A stretch of DNA of 33,950 nucleotides, taken from positions 1 through 33,950 of the forward strand of contig WLPO01000004.1 of NCBI GenBank assembly GCA_009698745.1. Direction: 5' to 3'. Below are positions 25,132 through 32,763 of the stretch, one piece after another. The notes beneath the pieces were generated by a model, which saw only the letters and a program-made list of their open reading frames with translations, was not told where the DNA came from and made no database searches. The stretch is from Actinomycetota bacterium (GTDB taxonomy: Bacteria; Actinomycetota; Acidimicrobiia; Acidimicrobiales; Ilumatobacteraceae). The translations under genes and the position numbers were made by a program. Within the stretch, counting starts at the first letter, position 1, and every line of letters starts with the position of its first letter.

Positions 25132-26114
25132 ACCGCGCTGACGTCAATCACGATTTTGCCAATATTGGCATTTGATTCCATGTATGTATGCCCTTGTGCG
25201 ATATCCGCAAAGGCATACCGTCTATCAATCACCGGCCGAATAGCACCGGATTCAAACAAAGGCAATATTTCAAGCGCAAAACGCTGACTAATTGCAATCT
25301 TTTCTTCAATTGGTCGGGCCCGCAATACTGTCCCCGACAACTTGGCTCGCTTTCCCATCATCGCGGCCAAATTAAACGGAATATTGCCACCTGCCATCAC
25401 TCCAACTTGCACAATGTGACCCTTGAGCGCAAGACATGCCACATTGCGATCCAGATAGTCGCCTCCAATTACATCGAGTACAGCGTCCACGCCACGACCG
25501 TTTGTGGCTGGCCTCACCGCATCTACAAAATCGGCAGTCTTGTAGTCAACAACTACGTCTGCGCCAAGCGCCTTACATGCATCAACCTTGTTTGTTGAAC
25601 ACGTAGCTATCACTCGTGCGCCAATTGCTTTACAAATCTGAATCGCGGCAGTACCAACACCAGATGCCGCTGCATGCACAAGTGCCCAACGACCGTTTGT
25701 TAAACCACCCTGCACAACAAGCGCGTCCCAGGCTGTGATAAAGACTTCAGGGATTGCAGCTGCATCGGCAAGCGACACAGTTGTTGGAATACGCATTGCC
25801 TGACGCTCATGGATCACCAATTCTTCGGCGTACGCACCGCCACTTACAATTCCCATTACTTCGTCACCAAGTTTCCATGCACGAACTTTCGTGCCAAGAC
25901 CGATGACCGTCCCCGAAAATTCCATACCGGGCACATCGTGAGTGTCAGGGAAAGGGTTTGGGTAGAAGCCCATTCGTTGCAACAAGTCAGCGCGATTAAG
26001 GCTTGTGGCACGTACTCGCACAAGTACTTCTTCTGGACCAGGAGTAGGTGCAGCGATATCTTCAAACGTCAACACCTCAACACCACCGTGGCTTCGCAAT
26101 ACAACAGCGCGCAT
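25128..26114 (-). CDS. NAD(P)H-quinone oxidoreductase, zinc-independent MDR family (PIG3-like)
   Basis: This is a cytoplasmic oxidoreductase of the medium-chain dehydrogenase fold, 328 residues. It lacks the zinc-ligand pattern of alcohol dehydrogenases and matches the quinone reductase group that includes human PIG3 (TP53I3). Typical segments are ATSLNRADLLQRMGFYP, VPGMEFSGTV, the nucleotide-binding VHAAASGVGTAAIQICKAIGARVIATCST, and DVIGGDYLDRN. Near the C-terminus are VLRARPIEEK and GHTYMESNANIGKIVI. It starts 8 nt after the isocitrate dehydrogenase stop, so it is the second gene of that operon. An NADPH-consuming partner of an NADPH-producing enzyme is suggestive. The natural acceptor is unknown. 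Confidence 0.92.
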   Translation of the reverse strand: MRAVVLRSHGGVEVLTFEDIAAPTPGPEEVLVRVRATSLNRADLLQRMGFYPNPFPDTHDVPGMEFSGTVIGLGTKVRAWKLGDEVMGIVSGGAYAEELVIHERQAMRIPTTVSLADAAAIPEVFITAWDALVVQGGLTNGRWALVHAAASGVGTAAIQICKAIGARVIATCSTNKVDACKALGADVVVDYKTADFVDAVRPATNGRGVDAVLDVIGGDYLDRNVACLALKGHIVQVGVMAGGNIPFNLAAMMGKRAKLSGTVLRARPIEEKIAISQRFALEILPLFESGAIRPVIDRRYAFADIAQGHTYMESNANIGKIVIDVSAV

Positions 26115-26122
26115 AGTTCGAA

Positions 26123-27343
26123 CTACGCCATGATCTTTTGCAAACGACGATCGAGAGTCTCTAAAAACTCTTCAGTTGTCTGCCAAGGTGCGGCATTACC
26201 GCCCACGAGTAACGACAAGTCTTTTGTCATCTCTCCTGCTTCAACTGCTTCAACACAGACTTTTTCTACTTTGCGAGCAAAATCAATCACTTCTGGTGTG
26301 CCGTCCAACTTGCCGCGATGTTCAAGACCTCGTGTCCACGCAAAGATTGATGCGATCGGATTTGTTGAAGTCTTTTTGCCCGCTTGGTGATCGCGATAGT
26401 GACGAGTAACTGTGCCGTGTGCAGCTTCTGACTCCATCACACGACCATCTGGTGTGGTGAGCACCGATGTCATTAGACCAAGTGAGCCGAAACCCTGGGC
26501 GACAATGTCCGACTGCACATCGCCGTCATAGTTCTTGCAAGCCCACACGTACCCACCTTCCCATCGCAACATGCACGCAACCATGTCATCAATGAGGCGA
26601 TGCTCATACGTGAGCCCAGCCTTGTCAAACTGCGCTTTGAACTCTTGGTTGAACACTTCTTCAAACAGATCCTTAAAGCGACCGTCATAGGCCTTCAAGA
26701 TTGTGTTCTTTGTACTCAGGAACAGCGGGTAGTTGCGTTGCAACGAATAGTTCATTGTTGCTCGCGCAAAATTACGAATCGATTCATCAAAGTTGTACAT
26801 ACCCATGACGACGCCGGAACCCGTGAAGTCAGCAACTTTCATTTCGATCGGCTTGCTGCCGTCTTTTGGTACGTATGTCATGGTCACGGTGCCTTCGCCA
26901 GGAACACGGAAGTCAGTGGCCTTGTACTGATCGCCGTGTGCATGACGTCCGATCACAATCGGCTTCGTCCAACCCGGCACCAACTTGGGAATGTTGTTGC
27001 AAATAATCGGCTCTCGGAACACCACACCATCCAGAATGTTGCGAATAGTTCCGTTCGGGGACTTCCACATTTGCTTCAAATTGAATTCTTTAACACGGGC
27101 TTCGTCCGGAGTAATGGTCGCGCATTTGATACCAACTCCATGCTTCAAGATTGCCTTTGCCGAATCAATTGTCACTTGATCGCTCGTCGCATCACGGTGC
27201 TCAATTCCAAGGTCGTAATACTCGAGGTTGATGTCAAGGTACGGCAGGATCAGTCGATCTTTGATGAACTTCCACATGATCCGAGTCATCTCGTCACCAT
27301 CGAGTTCAACTACGGGATTAAGAACCTTGATTTTTCCAGCCAT
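26123..27343 (-). CDS. icd: Isocitrate dehydrogenase (NADP), eukaryote-type homodimeric
   Basis: This enzyme oxidatively decarboxylates isocitrate to 2-oxoglutarate, making NADPH. The 406-residue sequence follows the IDH1/IDH2 type of animals and fungi rather than E. coli Icd. It begins [32 protein letters not shown] and continues with [19 protein letters not shown] for isocitrate binding, [13 protein letters not shown], and [34 protein letters not shown] with the metal-binding Asp residues. The segment [11 protein letters not shown] carries the Arg-His pair that selects NADP. The start is the ATG at 27343, divergent from an acyl-CoA dehydrogenase across 82 bp. The quinone oxidoreductase follows in the same operon. 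Its product feeds glutamate synthase. Confidence 0.97.
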   Translation of the reverse strand: MAGKIKVLNPVVELDGDEMTRIMWKFIKDRLILPYLDINLEYYDLGIEHRDATSDQVTIDSAKAILKHGVGIKCATITPDEARVKEFNLKQMWKSPNGTIRNILDGVVFREPIICNNIPKLVPGWTKPIVIGRHAHGDQYKATDFRVPGEGTVTMTYVPKDGSKPIEMKVADFTGSGVVMGMYNFDESIRNFARATMNYSLQRNYPLFLSTKNTILKAYDGRFKDLFEEVFNQEFKAQFDKAGLTYEHRLIDDMVACMLRWEGGYVWACKNYDGDVQSDIVAQGFGSLGLMTSVLTTPDGRVMESEAAHGTVTRHYRDHQAGKKTSTNPIASIFAWTRGLEHRGKLDGTPEVIDFARKVEKVCVEAVEAGEMTKDLSLLVGGNAAPWQTTEEFLETLDRRLQKIMA

Positions 27344-27387
27344 GAGGGGGCTCCAGCCTGTTCATCCGGTGAATCCGGAAATTGTCA

Positions 27388-27418
27388 TTGATACGTGTAA
27401 ACAATACCCCACTACCAT
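27388..27418 (+). promoter_or_regulatory. Putative leaderless promoter of the acyl-CoA dehydrogenase
   Basis: TTGATA (27388-27393) and TACCAT (27413-27418) are separated by 19 bp. The -10 is followed by exactly 7 nt and the ATG at 27426. There is no ribosome site, so a leaderless transcript is likely. It also supports this start over the longer upstream frame. Confidence 0.5.
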
Positions 27419-27425
27419 CGTGAGC

Positions 27426-28559
27426 ATGGATTTTGCGTGGGCTCCTGAGCATGTTGCGTTGCGCGCGCATGCACGCACTGTCGCCAACGATGCCGTTGCG
27501 CGTTACGGCCGGTTTAACGACACATGGATGAATGGTTACTCCAAAGATTTCTCTGCGGAACTTGGTGCTCTCGGTTGGATAGGAATGACATGGCCAAGTG
27601 AGTTCGGTGGCGGTGGCAGACCTGCAATTGAGCGTTTGATTATTGCTGAAGAGATGATTTCGGCTGGCGCCCCTATCGCTGCATCGTGGTTCGCTGACCG
27701 ACAAATGGGCCCAGCCCTCATTGCCTATGGCTCGAAACAGCAACAAGACGAGTTTTTGCCGGACATGCTTGCGGGCAGCACCACCTGGTGTATTGGCATG
27801 AGTGAACCCAACGCAGGTAGCGACTTGGCATCGCTCAAAACATTTGCCCAAGATGACGGCGACGAATGGGTCATCAATGGACAAAAGATATGGACAAGTT
27901 TTGGCGAAGTGGCTGACTACTGCTACTTGATCTGTCGCACCAGCACCGACGGACCACCGCATGCAGGCATCAGCGAAATCATCGTGCCAATGAATACCCC
28001 AGGAATTGATGTTCGACCAATTAAAGACATGACAACAAACAGTCATTTCTGTGAAGTGTTTTACACCGATGTTCGTGTGCCTAAATCAAACTTGGTTGGT
28101 GTGCAAGGTGGAGCGTTTTCACAAACCATGCGGCAACTCGAGCACGAGCGTGGTGGCATCGACAGACTTGTTTCCAACAAGGCTCTCTACGACATGGCAC
28201 GCAAACGAGCGGATACAACCAACAAAGTTGTGCGTCAGGAAATAGCGAATATAGAAATTGGATATCGAATTGGTCGCATTCTTGTTATTCGCGAGACACT
28301 TCGGCAGGCACCAGCAGGTTTCTCAGCCGCCACAAAATGTTTTTGCACTGAGCTCGAAACCCGCATTGCCAATTTTGTGTTCAGCACACTTGGCATGGAA
28401 GCAACGCTTTGGGATGACGTCACTCAAGGTCTTGCCTACGCCTCTGGCTACACGATCATGGGCGGCACATCCAATGTGATGCGCAATATTCTGGGAGAAC
28501 GAGTGCTGGGCCTACCAAAGGAACCGCCAGCAACGAATTTGAAATTAACCCACAACTAG
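27426..28559 (+). CDS. Acyl-CoA dehydrogenase
   Basis: This flavoenzyme introduces a double bond into an acyl-CoA thioester. It has 377 residues from the ATG at 27426. Family segments in order are LGALGWIGMTWPSEFGGGGRP, then WCIGMSEPNAGSDLASLKT (FAD and substrate binding), WVINGQKIWTSFGEVADYCYLICRT, the C-terminal start LEHERGGIDRL, and YTIMGGTSNVMRNILGERVLGLPKEP. The substrate is not predictable; these FadE-like enzymes cover fatty-acid, sterol side-chain and other acids. A longer frame from 27228 overlaps the divergent isocitrate dehydrogenase and was rejected. The metallo-hydrolase begins 9 nt after its stop, so they form a two-gene operon. Confidence 0.93.
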   Translation: MDFAWAPEHVALRAHARTVANDAVARYGRFNDTWMNGYSKDFSAELGALGWIGMTWPSEFGGGGRPAIERLIIAEEMISAGAPIAASWFADRQMGPALIAYGSKQQQDEFLPDMLAGSTTWCIGMSEPNAGSDLASLKTFAQDDGDEWVINGQKIWTSFGEVADYCYLICRTSTDGPPHAGISEIIVPMNTPGIDVRPIKDMTTNSHFCEVFYTDVRVPKSNLVGVQGGAFSQTMRQLEHERGGIDRLVSNKALYDMARKRADTTNKVVRQEIANIEIGYRIGRILVIRETLRQAPAGFSAATKCFCTELETRIANFVFSTLGMEATLWDDVTQGLAYASGYTIMGGTSNVMRNILGERVLGLPKEPPATNLKLTHN

Positions 28560-28568
28560 AGTTTGCAT

Positions 28569-29888
28569 ATGCACCCGATTGAGCTCTCCACCAAAGTCAT
28601 TGATTCTGGAATTGTTGACCAACCCCTCAACCGTGTCAACAACGAAATTACTGAGCTCGCAACCGATCTTGCAATCGTCGAAAGTTTTAGCCACTCAGTT
28701 GTGTGGGACACCGGCGACGGGCTGATGTGCTTTGATGCATCTGGCGCTGGCAGCGGCGAGGCTGTTGTGCAGTCGATTCGAACGTGGCGCGCTGCGCCTA
28801 TTTCCACTCTTGTGTACACACACGGTCACGCCGATCATGTGGGTGGCAGTTTCGCATTCGCAAACGACGCCATCTCAAAAGGTGCGCCTGCACCTCACGT
28901 CATTGGACACGAGAATGTCGTTAAGCGCATTGACCGCTACTCCACTACCAACGAATGGAATGTGCGCATCAATCAGCGTCAGTTTGGTGGCATCAAATCA
29001 GACATGAAGCCAAACTCGGGCAACATGCGTGAAGCACTTTCACTTGGAGAGAGCGCTCAGCAGTTTCTTCCACTCGCCACACTTCGCCCCGATGAATCAT
29101 TTTCGGATCAACTCATCATTCAGGCTGGCAACACTTCGGTCGAGTTTCATCATGCACGCGGCGAGACAGACGACCATTTGTGGGGTTGGATACCCGAAAA
29201 GAAGTGGCTGTTCACCGGCGACTTCGTGATTTGGAATTACCCCAATGCCGGTAACCCACAAAAAGTTCAGCGGTATGCACTCGAGTGGGCAACCGCATTG
29301 CGACGCATGATTGCCCAAGGACCAGAGCTACTACTGCCCGCTCACGGATTACCAATTGAGGGCAAAAAGCGAATCGCCACCGTGCTCGACGACATTGCAA
29401 CGTCGCTCGAGACTTTGGTATCACAAGTGATCTCGATGATGAACGCGGGTGAAACTCTCGACACCATCATTCACACAGTCAAAGTTCCACAACACATTCT
29501 CGACAAGCCATACATGCGTCCGTTTTACGACGAACCAGAGTTTGTCGTGCGCAATATTTGGCGACTCTATGGCGGCTGGTGGGACGGTGCTGCATCACGA
29601 CTCAAGCCCGCTCCCGATGCTGTTGTGGCACAAGAGATTGCCCATCTCGCAGGTGGTGCGCATGTGTTGATTCAGCGCGCACTCGAACTCACCGAGACCG
29701 ATTTACGCCTCGCATGCCATCTGGCAGACCTCGCAGGTTGGGCTGCGCCCGATGACGCATCAGTGCATGCCGATCGGGCGGTAATTTACGACAAGCGTCG
29801 TCGAAGCGAGATGTCGCTGATGAGCAAAGGCATTTACAAGGCTGCAGCCCGCGAATCCGAAGCTGTTGTCAAGAATGCTGGTGCTTGA
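28569..29888 (+). CDS. Metallo-beta-lactamase fold hydrolase with alkylsulfatase-type dimerisation domain
   Basis: This zinc hydrolase of about 439 residues is related to the SdsA1/BDS1 alkylsulfatases. The N-terminal metallo-beta-lactamase domain has the metal motif THGHADHVGG (residues 84-93), a later metal-site HARGETDDHLWGW, TGDFVIWNYPNAGNP and LLPAHGLPI. The helical second half has DEPEFVVRNIWRLYGGWWDGAASRLKPAP, characteristic of the alkylsulfatase dimerisation domain. The C-terminal sterol-carrier-like domain of full alkylsulfatases is missing. There is no clear export signal, so it is probably cytoplasmic. It shares an operon with an acyl-CoA dehydrogenase, consistent with release and oxidation of an alkyl or acyl compound. 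The start is the ATG at 28569; a TTG two codons earlier is possible. Confidence 0.87.
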   Translation: MHPIELSTKVIDSGIVDQPLNRVNNEITELATDLAIVESFSHSVVWDTGDGLMCFDASGAGSGEAVVQSIRTWRAAPISTLVYTHGHADHVGGSFAFANDAISKGAPAPHVIGHENVVKRIDRYSTTNEWNVRINQRQFGGIKSDMKPNSGNMREALSLGESAQQFLPLATLRPDESFSDQLIIQAGNTSVEFHHARGETDDHLWGWIPEKKWLFTGDFVIWNYPNAGNPQKVQRYALEWATALRRMIAQGPELLLPAHGLPIEGKKRIATVLDDIATSLETLVSQVISMMNAGETLDTIIHTVKVPQHILDKPYMRPFYDEPEFVVRNIWRLYGGWWDGAASRLKPAPDAVVAQEIAHLAGGAHVLIQRALELTETDLRLACHLADLAGWAAPDDASVHADRAVIYDKRRRSEMSLMSKGIYKAAARESEAVVKNAGA

Positions 29889-29986
29889 CACCTAGAGCAC
29901 AAGTTATGTAAGTGTTCATAAATGCACCACTTTTGCTCTCCCCGCGTACACATCATTTGCACATCACCTCAGCAAAAGGATCGCAA

Positions 29987-30367
29987 ATGCACGAAAGCAA
30001 AACAGCACCGACCAACCAGAACATCGTTCTAACAATGTCCGAACTCATCTCCGACGATGCCAAAAAGTCTGCCACTCGCGCCGACGTCATGATGTTGGCA
30101 GTAACAACCGAAACCGAATTTAGTAAGTTGCGATCGTGGATCAGCGCACGGTTCGACACAGTTGAAGCAGACTTTGCCAAAGTTGACGCACGGTTTGACA
30201 AAGTTGACGCACGGTTTGACAAAGTTGACGCGCGATTCGACAAAATGAGCACCGAAAATACGCACAACACGAATCAGCTACTTCGTCGAAACACCGCCCA
30301 GGTACTCTCTTTAGCCATCAGCGCGTTCGGAGTCATTGCGGCACTCGTTGCCAACATCATTTTCTAG
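29987..30367 (+). CDS. Small tail-anchored coiled-coil protein, unknown function
   Basis: This is a protein of 126 residues from the ATG at 29987, which has an AAAGGAT ribosome site about 6 nt upstream. The middle holds about five heptads of the type ARFDKVD (roughly residues 53-87), a strong coiled-coil prediction that suggests an oligomer. The end, from about 104 to 126, is a single hydrophobic helix (VLSLAISAFGVIAALVANIIF) that finishes at the stop, so it is probably a C-tail-anchored membrane protein. The N-terminal part is hydrophilic and has no signal peptide. Similar heptads occur in many unrelated bacterial and phage proteins, so homology by repeat is not informative. TTGACA at 29885-29890, over the previous stop, may be part of its promoter. 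Confidence 0.72.
   Translation: MHESKTAPTNQNIVLTMSELISDDAKKSATRADVMMLAVTTETEFSKLRSWISARFDTVEADFAKVDARFDKVDARFDKVDARFDKMSTENTHNTNQLLRRNTAQVLSLAISAFGVIAALVANIIF
30181..30243 (+). repeat. Three tandem 21-bp repeats inside the coiled-coil gene
   Basis: Copies start at 30181, 30202 and 30223. The first two are identical, and the third differs at 3 positions. Each encodes one heptad (ARFDKVD). Two weaker copies precede them from about 30144. Confidence 0.9.
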
Positions 30368-30375
30368 ATCTCTAG

Positions 30376-30449
30376 TGGGCGCGACGGGACTCGAACCCGG
30401 GACCCCTACCATGTCGAGGTAGTGCTCTAACCAACTGAGCTACGCGCCC
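30376..30449 (-). tRNA. tRNA-Val (anticodon GAC) with C33
   Basis: On the minus strand a 74-nt cloverleaf is seen. The acceptor stem is GGGCGCG/CGCGCCC, the D arm GCTC/GAGC, the anticodon stem CTACC/GGTAG with loop TCGACAT, and the T loop TTCGAGT, with discriminator A73. The layout closely parallels bacterial tRNA-Val(GAC). Two deviations are visible. Position 33, before the anticodon, is C instead of the near-universal U. The outer pair of the T stem (49-65) is C-U. No CCA is encoded. A long variable arm is absent, which excludes serine. It could be a functional variant or a decaying copy. It lies after hemW in the same direction. Confidence 0.88.
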
Positions 30450-30474
30450 TTACTTTCGTAAAAGCCTACCTGTT

Positions 30475-31563
30475 TTAGGCATTGACCCGCAATCGCAAAC
30501 TCACTTCATTGGCCATCAAACGGCCAGCACGAGTAAGCACAAGCCTGTCGCCCACTTGCGTTATTAATTCGCTCAATACTTCTCGATCTTGCACACTCAA
30601 TGCATCCGTTGGCACACCATCGCGAACTCTCACCAACAATTGCAATGCCTCGAGCTTGCGAGTATCGCCATCGAGCATTTCGCTTGAAGATTCTGGGATC
30701 TCACCACTGTTCACCATCTCGATATACCTGTCTGGCGTACGCACGTTCCACCAACGGCGACCGTCTTTGTGTGCGTGAGCTGCGCAACCAAAACCGTCGT
30801 AGTTGCCTTGGAGCCAATACAAATAGTTGTGCTTGCATTCATGACCGGGTTTTGACCAGTTTGAGATTTCATAATTTGTGAGTCCATTACTTGCGAATAA
30901 TTCATCGACAAGTTCATACTTGTCTGCTTGGTCATCGTTGTCGGGGTGTCGCTCTGGTTGAGTGGCCAGTGGAGTGTTGGCTTCGACAGTGAGACCGTAT
31001 GCAGATACATGCGGCGGGTCTAGTGCCACCACGTCAGACACCGTTGTCTTCCAGTCGGCAAGCGTCTCGCCAGCAGCACCATAAATGATGTCGAGGTTGA
31101 ACGTCGTGAATCCTGCTTCGCGCACATACGCAACCGATCGGCGAACGTTTTCTGGATCGTGCGTACGACCCAACGCAGCCAACACATGCGGCACGGTTGA
31201 CTGCACGCCAATCGAAATTCGATTGACTCCACCCTCTCGATACGTGCGCATCATCTCAAGAGTGATGTTGTCGGGGTTGCACTCAACGGTCACTTCGGCA
31301 TTTGGTGCCAATGGAATATCGCGTATCACTGCAACTAGTTCTTCAGCAGGCACCATGCTTGGTGTACCACCACCCACAAACACACTCGTTGCAGGAATCA
31401 TCCCCTGAGCAACAACCATGTTGATATGAATGCGCATTGCGCGCAAATAATCACCTGTTAAATGGTGACGGTCGGTAAATGTTGCAAACGCGCAATAATC
31501 ACAACGCTTTGAGCAAAACGGAATGTGCAGGTACACACCGTGGGACGAAGCATCAAGTTGCAT
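30475..31563 (-). CDS. hemW: Radical SAM heme chaperone HemW (HemN-like)
   Basis: This is a radical SAM protein of 362 residues. The cluster motif CSKRCDYC (C17, C21, C24) has the CxxxCxxC spacing. FVGGGTPSMVP, ECNPDNIT, RISIGVQS and NLDIIYGAAGETLADW follow, all typical of HemW. A HemN-like C-terminal domain ends the protein. HemW proteins bind heme and are thought to deliver it to target proteins; true coproporphyrinogen dehydrogenase HemN is longer at its N-terminus. The ATG at 31563 is chosen because homologues begin just before YLHIPFC. A longer frame to 31617 overlaps the regulator gene more deeply. It overlaps the end of the bldD-like gene by 11 nt. Confidence 0.93.
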   Translation of the reverse strand: MQLDASSHGVYLHIPFCSKRCDYCAFATFTDRHHLTGDYLRAMRIHINMVVAQGMIPATSVFVGGGTPSMVPAEELVAVIRDIPLAPNAEVTVECNPDNITLEMMRTYREGGVNRISIGVQSTVPHVLAALGRTHDPENVRRSVAYVREAGFTTFNLDIIYGAAGETLADWKTTVSDVVALDPPHVSAYGLTVEANTPLATQPERHPDNDDQADKYELVDELFASNGLTNYEISNWSKPGHECKHNYLYWLQGNYDGFGCAAHAHKDGRRWWNVRTPDRYIEMVNSGEIPESSSEMLDGDTRKLEALQLLVRVRDGVPTDALSVQDREVLSELITQVGDRLVLTRAGRLMANEVSLRLRVNA

Positions 31564-32077
31564 TGGGCGGCACAAACAGCAAGTCGAGTTCGGCCAACTT
31601 GGTTCCCACATCGTCAATGCTCACATCGAGCATGACCGCAATTGCCCGTGTGTCGTTAGCACGAACAGTGATGACCTTGCCGTTGAAGTCTTGCCGCTGA
31701 ACCTGAATCATGCGCAAAAGTCGCTCCAGCATCTTGAATTGATCACCTTCACGAGTCGACAATTTGGCGACATCTATGCGCAATTTCTTAGGTGCAACCA
31801 CACCTGGCTGGGCCGAATCTTCGCGTTGCTTGTCGCGAGGCAACAGCTGATCAACTGTTACGCCATAAAAGCGCGCCAAGCGTTCGAGCCGCAGCACGCT
31901 GATCACACGTTCACCACGCTCATATGCGCCCATTACCGACGCCTTGAACTCCTGCTGAGTTGAAGTCTCAACTTCATTGAGCGACAAGTTCTTCTGTTGG
32001 CGAATACTGCGCAATCTCTCGCCTACCAAGCGTGCGTATGACTGTTCGTCAAGTGGGTCATTTGCTGGTGTATTCAC
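31553..32077 (-). CDS. bldD: BldD-like transcriptional regulator with c-di-GMP signature
   Basis: This regulator of 174 residues resembles Streptomyces BldD in both domains. The N-terminal HTH of the XRE type spans about 16-80 (VGERLRSIRQQKNLSLNEVE, VMGAYERGERVISVLRLERLARFYGV). The C-terminal domain contains RQD at 128-130, eight residues, then RAND at 139-142. This is the full RxD-x8-RxxD motif that binds tetrameric c-di-GMP in BldD. The surrounding QRQDFNGKVITVR also matches the family. The start is GTG at 32077, overlapping the rsmE stop (GTGA), with an AAGGGG ribosome site 9 nt upstream. In Streptomyces, BldD represses development genes; the role here is unknown. Orthology is strongly suggested but not proven. 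Confidence 0.88.
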   Translation of the reverse strand: MNTPANDPLDEQSYARLVGERLRSIRQQKNLSLNEVETSTQQEFKASVMGAYERGERVISVLRLERLARFYGVTVDQLLPRDKQREDSAQPGVVAPKKLRIDVAKLSTREGDQFKMLERLLRMIQVQRQDFNGKVITVRANDTRAIAVMLDVSIDDVGTKLAELDLLFVPPNAT

Positions 32078-32763
32078 ATCTCACCCCTTCGACATCGAGT
32101 CATCAACGCACCTGCAACTATTGCAGCAGTTTCAGCTCTCAACACGGATTCTCCGAGGGAGACTCGATTGACCGACCCCACGAATTCGTCGGGGGCAAAA
32201 CCGCCCTCCGGACCAACAACAATCGTTCGATGCACAGCCGCTACCTCTACTCCACCTGGCTCTGCAAATGCGACTTCAGCGCGTGACACCAAATCTGCAA
32301 GTTGAGTAACCGGGTGCACAACGGGAAGCCAAACTCTTCGACTTTGCATTGAAGCTTCATCCGCTACTCGTTGCAATCTGCCTGTTTGCTTTTCCGCTTT
32401 AGCAGCATCCCACCGAACAACCGACCGAGCAGTTGGAGCCAACGGAATGATCTCATCGATTCCCAGTTCGGTGAGCTTCTGCACAATAAGTTCTGGCTTT
32501 TCACCCTTTACTGGAGCAAACGCAATACTCAACGACCACTTTGGTGGCTCAACAACAAACAATTCACTAGTCGCACGTACGTCACCGTCTTTGCTCAGTG
32601 TTGCTGTGATCCATGCTCCGACGCCATTGCTCACTGTGATTTGATCGGTCGATTTGACCCTGAGAACTTTGAGCAGATGATGTTGATCATCAGTGCTGAG
32701 AGCAAGTGTTTCTAGTGACTGAACAAAAACGTGAGCAGCACTTCGGCGAAGTGTTTCGATCAC
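32074..32763 (-). CDS. rsmE: 16S rRNA (uracil-1498-N3)-methyltransferase
   Basis: RsmE methylates U1498 of 16S rRNA. The protein has 229 residues and belongs to the SPOUT superfamily, with a trefoil knot at the C-terminus: IVVGPEGGFAPDEF and SLGESVLRAETAAIVAGAL are the diagnostic SAM-binding segments. The N-terminal PUA-like part has HHLLKVLRVKSTDQITVSNGVG. The central KGEKPELIVQKLTELGIDEIIPL also matches. The start is GTG at 32763, overlapping the dnaJ stop as GTGA; its own stop overlaps the bldD-like start in the same manner. The dnaJ-rsmE pairing is common in bacteria. Confidence 0.95.
   Translation of the reverse strand: MIETLRRSAAHVFVQSLETLALSTDDQHHLLKVLRVKSTDQITVSNGVGAWITATLSKDGDVRATSELFVVEPPKWSLSIAFAPVKGEKPELIVQKLTELGIDEIIPLAPTARSVVRWDAAKAEKQTGRLQRVADEASMQSRRVWLPVVHPVTQLADLVSRAEVAFAEPGGVEVAAVHRTIVVGPEGGFAPDEFVGSVNRVSLGESVLRAETAAIVAGALMTRCRRGEM

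Noticed and set aside
30181-30243. CRISPR-like or minisatellite array
   Set aside because: Repeats are directly adjacent without spacers, are a multiple of 3 and keep the reading frame. They are coding heptads.
30376-30449. Reading the anticodon as CGA (serine) to restore U33
   Set aside because: That requires shifting the loop by one base, which breaks the perfect CTACC/GGTAG stem. The tRNA also lacks the long variable arm of tRNA-Ser.
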